NCBI GenBank assembly: GCA_013396915.1
Contig: VWZL01002060.1
Location: 302,205-366,204 of the forward strand
Direction of reading: 5' to 3'
Origin: Stercorarius parasiticus
Taxonomy: Eukaryota > Chordata > Aves > Charadriiformes > Stercorariidae
Length of the DNA stretch: 64,000 bases
The notes beneath the pieces were generated by a model. That model did not search any database, was not told the origin of the DNA, and saw only the letters and a list, made by a program, of their open reading frames with translations. The translations under genes were made by a program, and so were the position numbers. Below, in pieces: positions 11,601-25,163 of the stretch (the stretch's first letter is position 1; each line of letters begins with the position of its first letter).

Positions 11601-14192
11601 CTGCAATTCTCTCTAGAAGCCCATGACAAAGACCTGAACTCATCTCACCTACCTTCAGCCTTCAAATGCACACACCACATCTGAGCTTTCTGTCTTGCTT
11701 AGGTCCATCCAATCCACCTCAGACACCTACCAAGGGGATGGAGGTGTTCATCGCTCAGTACTCCCCGAGAAGCAAAGCTGAGCAGCTGGCTCAGCACCTC
11801 ACCTCTCGATGGTATCAGAGGTGACTCATCCAAAAGCCTCCCTTGGTTTCCATCTTACTGCACAACTAAAAGGCCAATGGGATTCTTGTCCCCTTGCCCA
11901 CCATCATCAGGGTAGGTTAGATGGATGGATGGTTTCCAGTAGTGCCAATGCTCAGGCAGTTTAGACTGCTAAAGCAAAGCAGATCTACCAAAGGCAATGA
12001 ACTGAAAATCATAGCACAAATGAGAACAAATCTAAACCAGACCCTGTGCTAATACCTGAGCAGTACTGCCTTTTCCTTAAAGCCTTGGTTAGTTGCATCA
12101 GGAGGTGGGTGGGAAGAGTCTCTCCGACCCAGCCTATTGGTTCTTAATTTATGCACCAAATGGGAAAATTAAGATTTCGGCAGGGTTTTTTTTTCAACAA
12201 GAGTTTCTTTAGTTTGTGAAAAGGGCTGTTCCAGAAATGCCTGCCGTTCTCCTGGAAGGGGTAATACTGTTCTTGATGCCACGTGTCTTATTATAGCAGC
12301 GTGACATGGGTCTTCTTGTACCCTGGGTTACTCTGTGTTTGTCATGGGCTGGAGCGCGCAGGACGGCTGTTCCGACAAACAGCTCTCTTCCAGGAACCAC
12401 CACACCAGCAAGCCTGTAATAGCCACGGCTGTGATGTTTTCGACCCAGCACAGGCTCATTTATTTTTCCCGTTACCTCCCAGCACAACAACCCCATCCGC
12501 TCCGCCGCTGCTTCCCGTCCCTCAGCTCTGTGTCGCTTCTTCCTCCACTGACACACACAATGCCTTGCTCTCCTTAAAAATCACCCCCAGCCTGTTTGCC
12601 TCGGAACGGCTGTCTTCAGAGTATATCCTACGGGGGGGAAAAAAGGACTGTTTCCTCTGCTTTCCTCTCTTTTCCTTATTTCTCTTATTATTCCTCCTCT
12701 TTCCACCTGCCGTAAGAAAAACAGCAACAAGGTCTCCTTGCCTTCTCCCTTAAGGGGAGTCTGGACTAATTTGGAAAAGCCATGCTGATAGCCATGTGGG
12801 CATGCAAGTATATGAACAGTGGGAATATTTTCCTTTTAGGAAGTAGTTTTTATTAAAAAAAACCTATAGGGTTGCTGTGGTTGGGGAAGAACGGGTGTAC
12901 ATGCTGCTGATGCAGGGGTAGATCTTGTAGGTATCACTTTGCAAACACTTCTCCATACAATATTATATATAATATAATATAGTAATTGTGACAGATATTG
13001 GGTTACTGGTAAGGAAAAGAGGCTGAGAATGAAAAACAGAGGAAGATTCATTTGCTCTTTATCTCGTTCTTTTTTTACTTCCGTACTGTCAACTTCTCTT
13101 TAAGCGCATCCACAAGGTTTATTTGTGGCAAGCCCAGGGCATTTGCTTCCCCAAAGCCAAGGCAGTGACCAGAGCAGATAGGCTGGTGGCCAAGGCAGTT
13201 TTCATGCCAGTTTAATACTGGGGAACTTCACATCAAAAACTCCTGATCTCATCCAGCTGTACCTAATGGTTCCCAACTTTGGTGTTCAAAGTGCCAAGGA
13301 GCACCTGACAAATGTGAAGGTGGCACATCACCATCATCATCCCTTCTCCAACGTCAGTTTGAAGCCAACGCAGGGTGATCTCGGTAAAACTTCAGTGGAG
13401 CATTCAACTGTCACTGGAAGTACAGCTTCTTCCGGCTTGGCATGGGGAAATTTCTAGACACGCAAAGACCTAAATAAAGGGAAATTATAGGCATATTCAG
13501 AATTGGCACTACTTTTTACCTACTGGCATTGTACAGGAGCAAGTGACACTTTGTGAAAGAAGCACATTAGTAAGAAAATACTATCCTTAGGAACGAATAC
13601 AGCATTTCTTCCATTGCTGACCGTTGACTGGTGAAGCACAGCTCCACAGGCACCCAAAGGGCTTTCACCTTTGCAGTCCCACCGTCCAGCACTTTGGGAG
13701 CAGAAGCCACACTGCAGCAAGAAGCTTTAACAGAAAGACTTTTCTACCCATTTTCCCCCTTCTCTAATAATGCACTTTTTCACCGTTATGAGTTTCTTTG
13801 GTCGGGCTGTTTCCAGCTTTGGCAAAACGAAGCTGGAGCCAAGGAAGCACCTTTGCTGCTTAATGGCTGGGCAGCGTGGCCTTGCTGGGGTTGCTCTCCC
13901 ACCCTGCTACTTACTGATGCTAAATCAATATTAACCAGACGAGCTCACAGCAAAGGGCTCTCACGCAGCCTGGTTTTCCGTCTGATGTTCCCTCCGCTGA
14001 TTTGAGAAACCAAGCACTTGCTTTCCCTCACTCTTCCCATCCTGTGGGAGGGATGCTTCCAAAAACCATTCCCCACGCAGGAGCCGCCACCAAATCCTGC
14101 CTCCAGGCCCCCAGTGCTGCAATCACTACAAGAAACATCACTCGAATTTCGCAGCTGAGATGAAGCCGGCCTCTCCGACCGGGATTGCTACA
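5675..14192. other. Intergenic, no gene recognised
   Basis: Unique-looking sequence in which all reading frames are short and unlike known proteins. Scattered AT-rich blocks (for example 7200-7460 and 7720-7870) may be conserved non-coding DNA. A forkhead-type TGTTTACA lies at 8511-8518. I see no recent mobile element here. Confidence 0.45.
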
Positions 14193-14523
14193 GGGGCCTA
14201 CAGGAAGGATGGGGAGGGACTCTTTATCAGGGAGTGTAATGATAGGACACAGGGTAACGGCCTCTAACTGAAAGAGGGGAGATTTAGATTGGATATCAGG
14301 AAGAAATTCTTTACTGTGAGGGTGGTGAGACACTGGCCCAGGTTGCCCAGAGAAGCTGTGGCTGCCCCATCCCTGGAGGTGTTCAAGGCCAGGCTGGATG
14401 GGGCTTTGAGCAGCCTGGTCTAGTGGGAGGTGTCGCTGCCTGTGGCAGGGGGGTTGGAACTAGATGATTCTGTACGGTCCTTTCCAACCCAAACCATTCT
14501 ATGATTCTGTGTGATTCTGTGAT
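14193..14523 (+). mobile_element. CR1 LINE, 3' end fragment
   Basis: CR1 3' region starting near CCTACAGGAAGGATGGGG, through GGACACAGGGTAACGG, GTGGTGAGACACTGG and GAACTAGATGATTC, ending in TTCCAACCC and repeats of ATTCTGTGAT. It is 5'-truncated and only moderately diverged, so younger than the fragment near 5.5 kb. A terminal ATTCTGTG microsatellite is present. Confidence 0.95.
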
Positions 14524-17500
14524 ATGTCCTGCTGTCCCCTGTCTCAGCCTGGAAACGCCTTGGGAGAAAAAACATCACCTTTTTGACAGGAACATAAAAG
14601 AAGGAGGAAAGTCAGGGACCATGGGCTTTTTCTAGAAGGCAGGTGGCATTGCATAGAAATAATAAAAAGGGATTTTTTCTTTTTTTTTTTCAACTTGACA
14701 TAGGTAAATTGAAAGCATGAGCAACCAGCTATGGTCCCAGTATCACCCTGACCATGCCTTGGCACCAAAAGACAAGCAGTGAGGTACCAGCATCAGCAGA
14801 GGGGATGCCGGGGCCAGGTGGGGAAGGATAGATCCTAAGCAGGTTGTTTGAATGCAGCGCAGAGTTTGCTTTGCATTGCTTCAGACTGCTTAGCAGCTCG
14901 GTGGGGGGGTTAAGGCATCCCTAAGGTACATCTTTTTACGCAAGAGCCCCGGTTTGCATGGAGAGCTGCCCCAGGTGGCGCAGAGATAAACGTGAGTTGT
15001 TTCCCAAAACCGCTGCACCTTCCCCGCTCCCCACCCGCCTCCAGCTAACGGCGAAAGAGCCGCAGTGCTACTCTTCGAATCCCTTCTGCCTGTAAAGCTG
15101 TGGTCAGCATCTCAGGCAGTATAAGTTTGGAGCTGTGCTGATTTCTGTCAGCAGAGAACGTGGTTCTTTGGGGTTGTTTGGTTTTTTTTGAATGAGAGAA
15201 GATATGTGCTAAGAAGCGCATTTGTCTCCACGCCTCTGAAATGAAAGGGCAACTAATCCTGTTTGGGCAGAAAGTCTAAAGGCCTGCTGGCACCTATCTC
15301 CCAATGCATAAATAACAATTTATTCCTCTAACCAAAAGAAAACATTGTTTTTTCCCCTCTTTCTCAACAGAACCGAAAACGTGACTTAATGACTCGTTTC
15401 TTACACTCTCAACTGAAAAGTCAAAAAGCTGATTTTTCCCTTTATCCTGGGTGCCCACCTCTCACAGCAGGGTCAAGAAAATGACAAAACCCCACGGCCT
15501 GCTCCCTGACGGCCGCAGGGCTGCCAGCGTTGCCCGTGCACTCATCAAGATGTGCTGCAGGAAAAAAAGTCTTGCTGCTGCTGCTGCATACCCAGAGCTC
15601 TGGACCTAACGTGCCTGCAGCCCCGGGAGAGTGTGATGGGGTTTTGCCCAATAGAGAACAATATTTCTTTCTAGCTCCCATCAAGTTTTCCAGCTGCGTT
15701 TGAAACTAAGGAATGATGATGCTTCAGTAGCTCAAGGACTGTAACTGAGGCAGACTCCAGCAGGACTGATGCAGGAATAGCTGTTACATTAGAAGCTACT
15801 TAACCAACAGCCTTTATTAAAAAGGTTATTGGATTCTGAGTATCTAAGACCTGTCACTGCTTTAGCGATTTAGTCCTTATTCAGAGAGAAAAGCAGTGCA
15901 ACTGGTGCAATGGTACAGCGTCGTTATATTCCTATTAATCTCTATCACAAAGACAGAAAACCCACACGCCCATCTGAAAACTTTCATGCTGCTACGAAAG
16001 CTGAGAGCGAGTTTGTGAACCAAAACCGAAATCTCCATTTTCACAGCCTGCTGATGGGCCCTTTCTGCTGTGAGTGCCGAGCTGTGATTCCTCCCCGCGG
16101 TGAGCATGCGCTGCCAGACCAGGGACACGCAAACTGAGACCCCCCCACCCTGCATGGGACTGTGAGCCCTGGGCACACCAGGAGACCACAGTATGGGTTG
16201 TCCCCATGCAATGCCCAAGCTGGAGACCTCAAACTAAAGGGGTCATGGAGGGGGGAAAGAGGGAGACGGAGGCAGAATTGCCCTGATAGGATGTCTGGGA
16301 GTGCAAACCCATCTTTTGATACCAAGATTTAAGTTTGTGGGAAAAAATCAGTAAGACCCCATATGCCATTGCATCCCAAGCTGAGCCCTTGGTCCAGGTC
16401 CTGGGCACCTTCTGCTGTCCCAAACCTGGTTTTCTAGCAAGACACTCTGCTCTCATCTCCCTCAGTGTTTTGGACAGTCAGATCCCTTAAAAGCAACCGA
16501 GGACTTGGCTTTGTAAGGTGCTTCAAGGAGTTCCGCACATTAGTGGTGCTCAGGGACCCATCCGGATCCAGCCCTATACATTCAGCACAGCTTGCTGGAG
16601 AAAAGCTTTGGTAAATGAAGGAGTCTTTCAGGTTCAGGCGGGTTTCTCTTCTGCAGCCCATCACAAAGCCTATGAGCAGGCCTGTGGGTACCTTTCTTCT
16701 TCAGCATTCCGGCTTTAATGGCTTTTCACAAGGAAAATTGGCTTTTGTGCTCCCTTAGATGAATCGGCAGGCCCTAATGAGCTATGAATGCAATTTAATA
16801 AAGCTCACATTTGGAGGACGGAAATGGTTCTGTGGAAGGAAATGAATGAAGGCGGGAAGGGGGAGAAGGAAGGCAGAGAGATGTGTGGCCTTGGAGTGTG
16901 AAAAAGCCAAAGACAAAATTGTAAGGACTTGCAGAGTCTTCAAACAAACCTTAGAAACAGCCAGAAGGGAATATCTGCTTCGCCCGGTTTGTTTTTGGGA
17001 ATAGCTTATATCTATGCTAAGTTATTGGTTCCCAAACACATTCCAGGAGCTGGGACAGGAACGGTAGAGGTGAAAAGCTGGTCTGATACACCTGAGACCT
17101 TCACAAACAGGCTTGATGCTGAAGAGGAAGCCACAGAGCAGTGGACTGTGCCAAGCGTGCAGCTTTGCTCTAGAATGATGTGGTTTGCCTTGCCCTGGTG
17201 CGAGGCAGCCACGCTGCGACGCCCCAGATCGAGGGGCTCAGCCCACGCCTGACTCTGTAGCAACGACAAACCTATGTGGGATGTTCAAAATGCTGGAGTC
17301 ATCCCGCCATGGAGCAAGCTCAGACCCAGACTCTGATGTCCTCTCAAGAAATCACCCTGCAGGCAGGCCCTGGGCCAGTCCAAGCCAGGAGCTCCAACAT
17401 GGACTGTTAAAAGCTGCAGAAGAGGTCCAAAACACATCCCCTTAGTATATTTTCTTTGGCAGCCTCTTCCAGCACAGGACAGACTGATGGGATGCAGCTA

Positions 17501-20500
17501 ATTGCTTAGCTGGCCTTCATTACTGTAACCTGAGCATCGGGTTTTCTGGCTCCTTCTCCTTCCTCTCTCATCACTGCCCAGAGCAGGAGTTGGCTCCGCA
17601 CACACCTAATTCGCTTGATCAAGCACAGATGATGTTCTGAGAGCCAAATCGATCCCTTGGTCTCATCCTATCAATTTAGACTGAAAGTATATTTTGCTTG
17701 CTCACTTTTCTTGCCTTTTTTTGGGTGGTTTTGACTTTTGGGGGTTTTTTTTGCCTTATATATACAATAAAATAACCTACACTCCTTAAAAACAAGTTTC
17801 AAGGACCAGTCTGTTGGGGGGGGGGCTCCATCACATTGGGGTTTTTTTGACCTCTGCACCAGGAACCACCTTTGTAGCATCTCTTCCCTCAACGTCAAGG
17901 ATGGGTCAGTTCCTGGAGTCTTTAGACTTGATGATGCCTTCTCACGGATGGCCCCTCCAGCTGTTGGAAATAAATCGGATTATTGCAATTTTCATTACGA
18001 CCACGGAGCACCGTACGATGTAAATCTACTCCTTTCTCCTCGTTCTCCCTCTGGGCTGAATCTTGGAGAAGGTGTGAGGTTTCTGCAGAGCTTTTGGGTG
18101 CTCCAGGGCAGGGCAGCTGCAATCTCTCTGTGTTTCCTGGTATTCCTCTGTTTAAGAAACACGCTCTTGCATAACTGTGCATGAAGCTAAACACACATTC
18201 ATAAAGCATCTCCACCCACATACCCAAAGAGCTGCTAAAACACTCAAGCTGGAACAAAGAGTCACCTTACACTACCCTAGAGATACACGACTACAAGTAT
18301 ATAGGCAATAAGGCATATTTTATGCTTCCTTTTTAATTTTTTTTTATGTCAAAGTACCAGACCTGGAATGCTTAAGTTTGTGTTTGACTTGCAAGGAGCC
18401 TCATTGTTGGAAAGGCTCAGCTCAAAAACTACAAATTCATCTCCGCAAAGGGCATGGCGTCATTTTCTACAACAGGATCCAGTTCAATGGAAATCCTGAC
18501 CAAGGTCAACCTACGTGCAAATACTGGTTGGATCAAGGCAATCATCTCTCTCCTGTTCCGCTCTCCATTTTTACCCCTATATTCCACGCTACTAATTTTC
18601 TGCCCCTTATTTTCTATTTCTCCCATATAGTCTCTCTCAAATCTAATAAACATCATCTGAATTTCAAACACCTGAAATCTGACATGACACAAAATTCAGT
18701 ATTAAGTCATTAGGAATCCATAATCGTTGGCTTAATTTTCCCCAAAAGCATTATATTTACTTTTGCCAAAAGATGCCCTTAGGTAAATATCTACCAAAAA
18801 ATGATTATTTTTCTTTTTTAGATAGACCTGAGTGATAACGTAAGAAAAATCATCAAACAGGAAGAAAAAAAGCATAGGCTAGGAGCTAAATTTTATAAAT
18901 TGTACATTAATTAGAGTGGGAAAACCATTTCGTAAAGTTATCAAGTGTATTATTATCTCGTGTTAATAGTCTTTCGTGTTTCTTATTAATTAGTTTAATT
19001 TAGAGATGCCCTTCCCTTTATTGATGACAAAACTGGGAGTATTGCCGTTAATTAGGAGAAGCAAGTGCTGGATCTATGAATGGAAACATCTGTAGGAAGT
19101 ACGTAGCCAGGATTATCTTGTTTAACAAGCTGTTGGAGGCTGATGGAAAACGTTGTGAAATATTATGGGCTGAGCACAGCCTCCGCGCAGGCAGGACCGT
19201 GGGCAGCACAACGGATGCGACGCCAGCGGGAGCCAAGGATGGAAGAAAGATGTGTACAGCTGTTGGGATGCAAAACACACCCCATGTTTTAGCCTGCTTT
19301 CCCTAAGGTGCAGGGCTTTCGTGGTTGCTCTGTCTCTCCATCTGTCCCCACAAATGGTCCAGTGGCCAGTTTCTACCCACTTTGACAGCTAAAAACCAAG
19401 GATATGAAAAAGCTGCATGTTTTGGGAAAAACAACGGTTGGGTAGGGGAAAAGGAGAGTTTGAAATTAGTGCCTTCCCTAATAAGTAACAATGTCAGGGC
19501 AACAGTTATCTGTTCTGTTTGTCCTTCTGGCAGACCAGGTAGCCCATGAGACCAGGCACAGCTCAAAATGAGCCCTGAGAGGTTATGTCTTGCCTTGCCC
19601 ATGGCTGAGGAACACAAGACAGGATGAAAACACATCTGAGGATGAAAAGGGCACATGGGAGGGACGCAAGCTTAATGCAAGGGAGCCTGTGTAGACACAG
19701 GGGATGTGAATCCTTTGGAAACCAGACTAGTTTCCTACTGTTTGCAGAGCAATTTGCTGTGTTTATTTGTTCTGGCTTCTGCTTCAGCTCCTTCTGGTCC
19801 TTTTTCCACAGGGGATGCTCAGTCCTGCTGTTCTTCCCCCCAGACATCCTCTCCCTGCACAGCCTGGGGTGGGTGCTGTGGGTGCAAGGCATGTGCTGGA
19901 AGTCCTGACTCCCATAATGGGTTATCGCAGGAGAGAAGAGTGAGCATTTTGTAGTTGTGGTTTTCAGCGCATCACCATGGAGTCCCTGGAGGTCATGGAT
20001 GCACACTTAGGTGCCTGTGAGAGGCGATGAAGGCAAGCAGCACAGATTTCACATCCAAACGTCTGCACTTCTGCTGGAGAAGCTTCTGCGAACTGAGAAA
20101 GGCTGAAAGCTGCTGTTTTCCCTTGTTTTACAGCAGCCTCTTTAGGCCTGGAGACCTGAACCTCAGTGTAACACACTCACCCTGCCAACATGCCTCCTTC
20201 CAGCCTCAGGATGGATGGGAGAAGACCACCTGGGGAGGACTCTGCTGCTGAAGGACATCCCTGCAATGGGCACAGGGCACAATGGAGAACTTCCTGCCCA
20301 GGGAGGACCTTTTGCACCCAGAAGTCCTTGCTGAAGACACCTCAGAAGGAAATGCATCACCGGCAGCAGCACACAACACTTCTCAGGCTTCAGAGGTTCC
20401 CAGTAGCTGGTTAATGCCATTCCAAACAGAAACCTGTTTCTCCAGCTATAAATGTCAGCCGCAAGGCTGATGGTTACACGTGGCAGTTGCAGGTGTCTGT

Positions 20501-23500
20501 AATGACTCCAGTTAATTTATTTCAGGGCTGGGTCCTATTTTTCCCCTACGTTAATTTTAAAGAGGGCTTTGCAACCATGAAGTCACTACAGCCCTTATCT
20601 CCTGACACATGAAAGCTGTAGGCTGAATAACTTATTAGCACCCTTGATAACGAAACCCACTTCAATATTTAGGACTAATGCAGATCTCCTGCTGAAAAAA
20701 AACTATAATATGTAAACAGCATCTGCAGCCATGTGCTCAAGGTAATCATTAAGGAGAATTATCTTTGCTATATGTATTAAAACAACATAATTGAAGTTAA
20801 GAAATTATATGTCCATATTAAAGAGAAGCAGATAATTTTTTCGCTTAGGAAATTAACATCAAGTGGAGTAACTGTTTCCATACCTACAAGAATCCCAGGC
20901 TGAATAAGAAAAATGAGAACGAGATGCCCAAATGTTACATCCCAGTTTCTGCGCTGCACCCTGAGCGCCCAGCGTGGAGCAGCCACCAGCCTTGGGCAGA
21001 GCTCTGCTTCCTCCCTTCAGCGCACATGGTGCATGCAGTGAGGTATCGGGTGTTCACGGGTTTATGGAAAAGGTCCTTCTCCCTAAAGCAGAGGGAAGCA
21101 TGCTGAGCATGATCTGGGGAGAGAGAAGTAAAAGGTGGCTCTTTTACTGATTGCCCAGGTATTTGAGATGTATTCTATTTAGAAATCCACGCCACTTCCC
21201 TAATGGCTAATCCAATAAATCTCACAACTCTGGGATGGAAGATGGAGTCATCAATCACTGCTTAGAGCCATGCCGGCCTGAATGGTGAAAAAGCAGCAAT
21301 TAGCACTCATTAGCACTTTTTTTCAAGTCTTTTTTATGGAAAAAGGTCATCAAAAGCAAGTGGAAAGTGTCCAGATTAACCAAAGTTCTTCGACAGTCTA
21401 GCATTTCAGACTCAAACTCAGTCCAAGTCTACCTGCTAGGTAACAGAACATAGGCAAGCCTTGCCCAGATTGGGCTCTTGGGGTTTAATTCTTCAGTGAC
21501 TGATAAAAGAAACTCGCGCTGAAGGTTTTCCTGCCCTCAGGATGTTCACGATAGATTTTTCTCATGGATTTTTCTCACTACTGACTGTTAGAGAAACCCC
21601 GACTGCAGCCTTTCCTTCGGAAGGGGGATTTCAGAGCATCTCACTCTTGCCTTTCTCTCCAACAAGCTGCCTATTTTCATGGTATTTAATATTTTTTAAG
21701 AAAGCTCTTGATCAAATTAGGTTAAAAATAGAGAGAGGTTGAGCAATAAACACGCACACACAGAGCATCATCACACGTGATTTTCTGTAATTAAAAATTA
21801 CCAGCAAATAATATTAATGCATTTTCTTGTTGTTGTTCCTTACTAAGGGTATTCACCACAGAGCACCAAATCCTGCAAAGTAAACCCTTTGAGACAGAGG
21901 ACTCCCAACACTACACTTCCTTCCCTTTTACATGCCTGATCCCATTCTGCATCCCCTCTTCAAAAGATCTGCTATGCCTTTCCCAGATGTATGCGAGTAC
22001 AAAAGATACCAGATGAGTTTTCTTCCCCTTGCTGTGAGATTAGAGAGAAAAACCTATCTCCAGGAAATCAAAAATCTATCATCAAGCCCACCAGGCCTTT
22101 TTGCAGCTCAGTGATGCCAGTCAAACGGCGGCTATGAGAGACTCATTGCTATTCCTGAATTCTGGCTGACTTCACTACTTGGTACGGATCATCGCCTCCT
22201 GGGAAAGGGCAAAAACCCAAATCCAACCCCTGTGCTGGAGCTGAGTTCCCCCTCCTCTTCACCCCTGTGTGCTGAGAAGGGCTGGACCACCGCGTCCCCA
22301 AAGGGGATAGTGGCAGCCACATGCACGTATGTAAACACCGAGGGCTTCCATCTGCAATCAGAGAACTCAAGCATGGATACAACTTTGAAAGGGCACGTGG
22401 CACCCACAGGTGAGATCTGAAGTTTGAGGGGGGCTGTCTCACTGGGTAAGGCAGAAATTTTCATCGCATCGTGAAGAAGCAGGGGGAGGCAGGGTCCCAG
22501 GTAAGACGGAGCATAAACCATATTATTCCTGCAGGTTCCCCAGACTCCCCTCGTAGCTTGCCTTAGGGCTGGGATTAGAGTATTTTTTTCCTCTGAGATC
22601 TCTCCCTGCTCATCTTCACTACGTATTAGCTGATTTCTTTTAGAAACAACACAGAGCTCAGCACTGATTCCCATACTGAAGGATTCAGATTTTGCCTTTT
22701 CTAATGAATCGCATTTTCTTGCGGCAACAATGAACTATCCCAGAAATTATTCATTTAAAGGCAGCTCTTAGCACATCCCTGAGGCTGAGCTTGAGTGGCC
22801 AGGAGGCAGCAGCTGAACGTGCCTTGCACTTTGACCCAGGCTAGGCTTGGGCAACCAACCTGAACACAGGGACAGCTGAAAAGTGGCAGCTCCAGGGACT
22901 GAGGGCACCCACACCGTCTTCGTGCTGCAAGAACAGCCCTGCCCTTGGTGGCCGTGCACTGGGCACACCTGGGACATCCTGCTGGGCTCCGTCCCTGTGG
23001 CCCTGTGCAGCAAGCTCCCAGCGTCACCACGGCCGGGCCAAGAGTCAGGTCACAGCCTGGCCTTGGCCAGGGGCTTCTCCTGCTGTGCCACAAGCGGCCA
23101 GGTAGCTCACTAGCTGCGGGCAACGCTGCTGGTGGTCTCAGCCTGGAGGAGTCCAGTGTAGCCCTTCCCCCCAGGACCTAGGGAGAACCTCTTCAGCACA
23201 GAGCTTGGGCATTCCTTCTGCAAGACATGGTCCTTCCCGAGGGCTCCTGTAAGCAGAGGATGTAATCCGAAGCCTTGCTGTGACAAGAAGTCCTTGCAGC
23301 CACCTCCTGCTCTGCTCATCCAGTTTATAAAGCTCAGTGGCTGGACCAGAGACTGTGGGAAACCCCCTGTCCTGCCTCACACGTCTGCGGAGTCACCTTC
23401 CTGAGCAATGGCCATGGCCTGGGCTTCTGCAGGAGAGGGCAGCCAGTGCCTCTGGCATGGGGAGGGCTGCTACACTTCAACGCAACACTTCAAGCAACAC

Positions 23501-24011
23501 ATCACAGCATGTGCCACTGCACTGAAGCTTCATGCTGTGGACCCAGAGACCTTGGTCCTTGGGAAGAAAAGCCAGCATGAGAAAGACGGCCAGCCCTTTT
23601 GACAACTGCCACCTTGCGCTGAGAGGCAAAGATGGCATCAGGCTCATTTTCTGATGGAGGCTCCCTGTTGTCTACATTGCATAAACACCATCTTGTGTTC
23701 TCCAGGACACAGAAGTTGCGGGGACGCCTCCTTCTTGTTACCCTCTCTACTCCCCCGCAAGATGACAGCAGTACAGGAGGGGAGCATCTCAGGGCAGAGC
23801 TGGCAGCACGGAGGAGAAAGGGAGGTGAGTATGCGATGAGCACCAGAGCTTTGCCCACCCCCCTGGTGCACCACACAAGTGCATGCACCGACCTGGATGG
23901 GAAGAAATGTGGGCCTGAGGAGCACCAGGTGCCGGAGGCAGCTTTTAGTGTGTTCCCGACCCCAGATCCAGGGCACAAGTGGCATCTTGCTGCTGCAAGA
24001 GCAGCAGGCAA
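14524..24011. other. Intergenic, several enhancer-like AT-rich blocks
   Basis: No exon is recognised. Repeat-free, TAAT-rich blocks stand out at about 16720-16830, 18830-19080, 20590-20930, 21170-21340 and 21690-21850. Three TTAATTA cores occur at 18906-18913, 18985-18992 and 19048-19054. A forkhead-like GTAAACA lies at 20712-20718. The neighbourhood of 22740-23600 is GC-richer with open frames that look random. Regulatory function is inference. Confidence 0.4.
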
Positions 24012-24073
24012 CTTCCCTGGTGCAACTTGAGGCCATTTCCTCTGGTCCTATCGCCTGTTACTTGGGAGAAGAC
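24012..24073 (-). mobile_element. CR1 LINE fragment, left part of interrupted copy
   Basis: Antisense CR1: the plus strand reads GGTGCAACTTGAGGCCATTT then CTGGTCCTATCGCCTGTTAC, the reverse of the CR1 3' region found intact at 44512-44860. It ends abruptly at GGGAGAAGAC, where a different repeat begins. Confidence 0.85.
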
Positions 24074-24095
24074 TGGACAGAGGAGAGAAAATATA

Positions 24096-25090
24096 ACGAA
24101 AGGCTCGTAGGTCAAGATAAGGCCAGGGAGATCATTCACCCATTACTGTCACTAGCAAAACAGGCTCAACTTGGGGAAATCAGTTTAATTTATTACCAAT
24201 CAAAGTAGAATAGGATAATGAGAAATAAACCCAAATCTTAAAAAATCCTTCCCCTGACACCTCCCTTTTTCCTGGGTTTAACTTCACTCCCAATTTCTCC
24301 ACCTCCTCTCTCCCTGCGTGGCACAGGGGGACGGGGAATGAAGGTTGTGGTCAATTCATCACACCTTGTCTCTGCTGCTCCTTCCTCCTCAGGGGGAGGA
24401 CTCCTCACACACTTCCCCTGCTCCAGCACGGGGTCCCTCCCATGGGAGACAGTCCTCCACAAAGTTCTCCAACATCAGTCCTTCCCACAAGCTGCAGTTC
24501 TTCATGAACTGTGCCAGTGTGGGTCCCCCACAGGGTCACAAGTCCTGCCAGCAAACCTGCTCCAGAGTGGGCTCCTCTCTCCACAGGGCCACAGGTCCTG
24601 CCAGGAGCCTGATCCAGTGTGGTCTCTCTATAGGGTCGCACTCACCTGCCTGAAGCAAGTGCTAGAGGTCCTCCATGGGCTGCACGTGGATATCTGCTCC
24701 ACTGTTAACCTCCATGGGCTGCAGGTGGACAGCCTGCCTCACCATGGTGTTCACCACAAGCTGCAGGGGAATCTTTCCTCCAGTGCCTGGAGCACCTCCT
24801 CCCCTTCTTCACCGACCTTGGTGTCTGCAGAATTGTTTCTCTCCTCTCACATATTCTCACTTCTTTGTTCTCCGGCTGCAGTTGCTGTTGTGCAGGGGTT
24901 TTTTTCCGCCCTTCTTAAATATGTTATCCCAGAGGTGCTACCACCATCGCTGATGGGCTCTGCCTTGGCCAGCGGTGGGAGCTGGCTGGCATTGGCTCTG
25001 TTGGATATGGGGGAAGCTTTTAACAGCTTCTCACAGAAGCCATTCCTGTAGTTCCCCTCCTACCAAAACCTTGCCACGCAAACCCAATAT
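24096..25090. mobile_element. GC-rich avian interspersed repeat (LTR-like, family uncertain)
   Basis: About 1 kb running from AGGCTCGTAGGTCAAGATAA to ACCTTGCCACGCAAACCCAA. I recognise this sequence as dispersed in many neoavian genomes, but I cannot name the family. Its middle (24380-24780) is an imperfect series of ~45-50 bp units around CTGCTCCAG…GTCC…CCACAGGG. A 237-codon open frame (24338-25051, plus) follows this repetition, has no recognisable domain and is not annotated as a gene. It lies between two pieces of one CR1 copy. Confidence 0.65.
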
Positions 25091-25163
25091 GCCTTGTTGA
25101 ATTTCATACCATTGGCCCATCAATCCGGCCTGTCCAGATCCCTCTGTAGAGCCTTCCTACCCT
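25091..25163 (-). mobile_element. CR1 LINE fragment, right part of interrupted copy
   Basis: The plus strand reads GCCTTGTTGAATTTCATACC, then CCATCAATCCGGCCTGTCCAG and CCTCTGTAGAGCCTTCCTACC, an antisense CR1 segment that lies more 5' in the element than the 24012-24073 piece. The same orientation on both sides supports one original CR1 copy; roughly 0.5 kb of CR1 expected between them is missing. Confidence 0.85.

Noticed and set aside
12209..12753. Opposed frames of 115-156 codons
   Set aside because: They overlap on both strands, have low-complexity leucine/phenylalanine/proline tails and lack splice or homology support.
24338..25051. 237-codon open frame on the plus strand
   Set aside because: It lies wholly in the GC-rich interspersed repeat, follows that repeat's ~45-50 bp units, and has no recognisable domain. 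Not a host gene.
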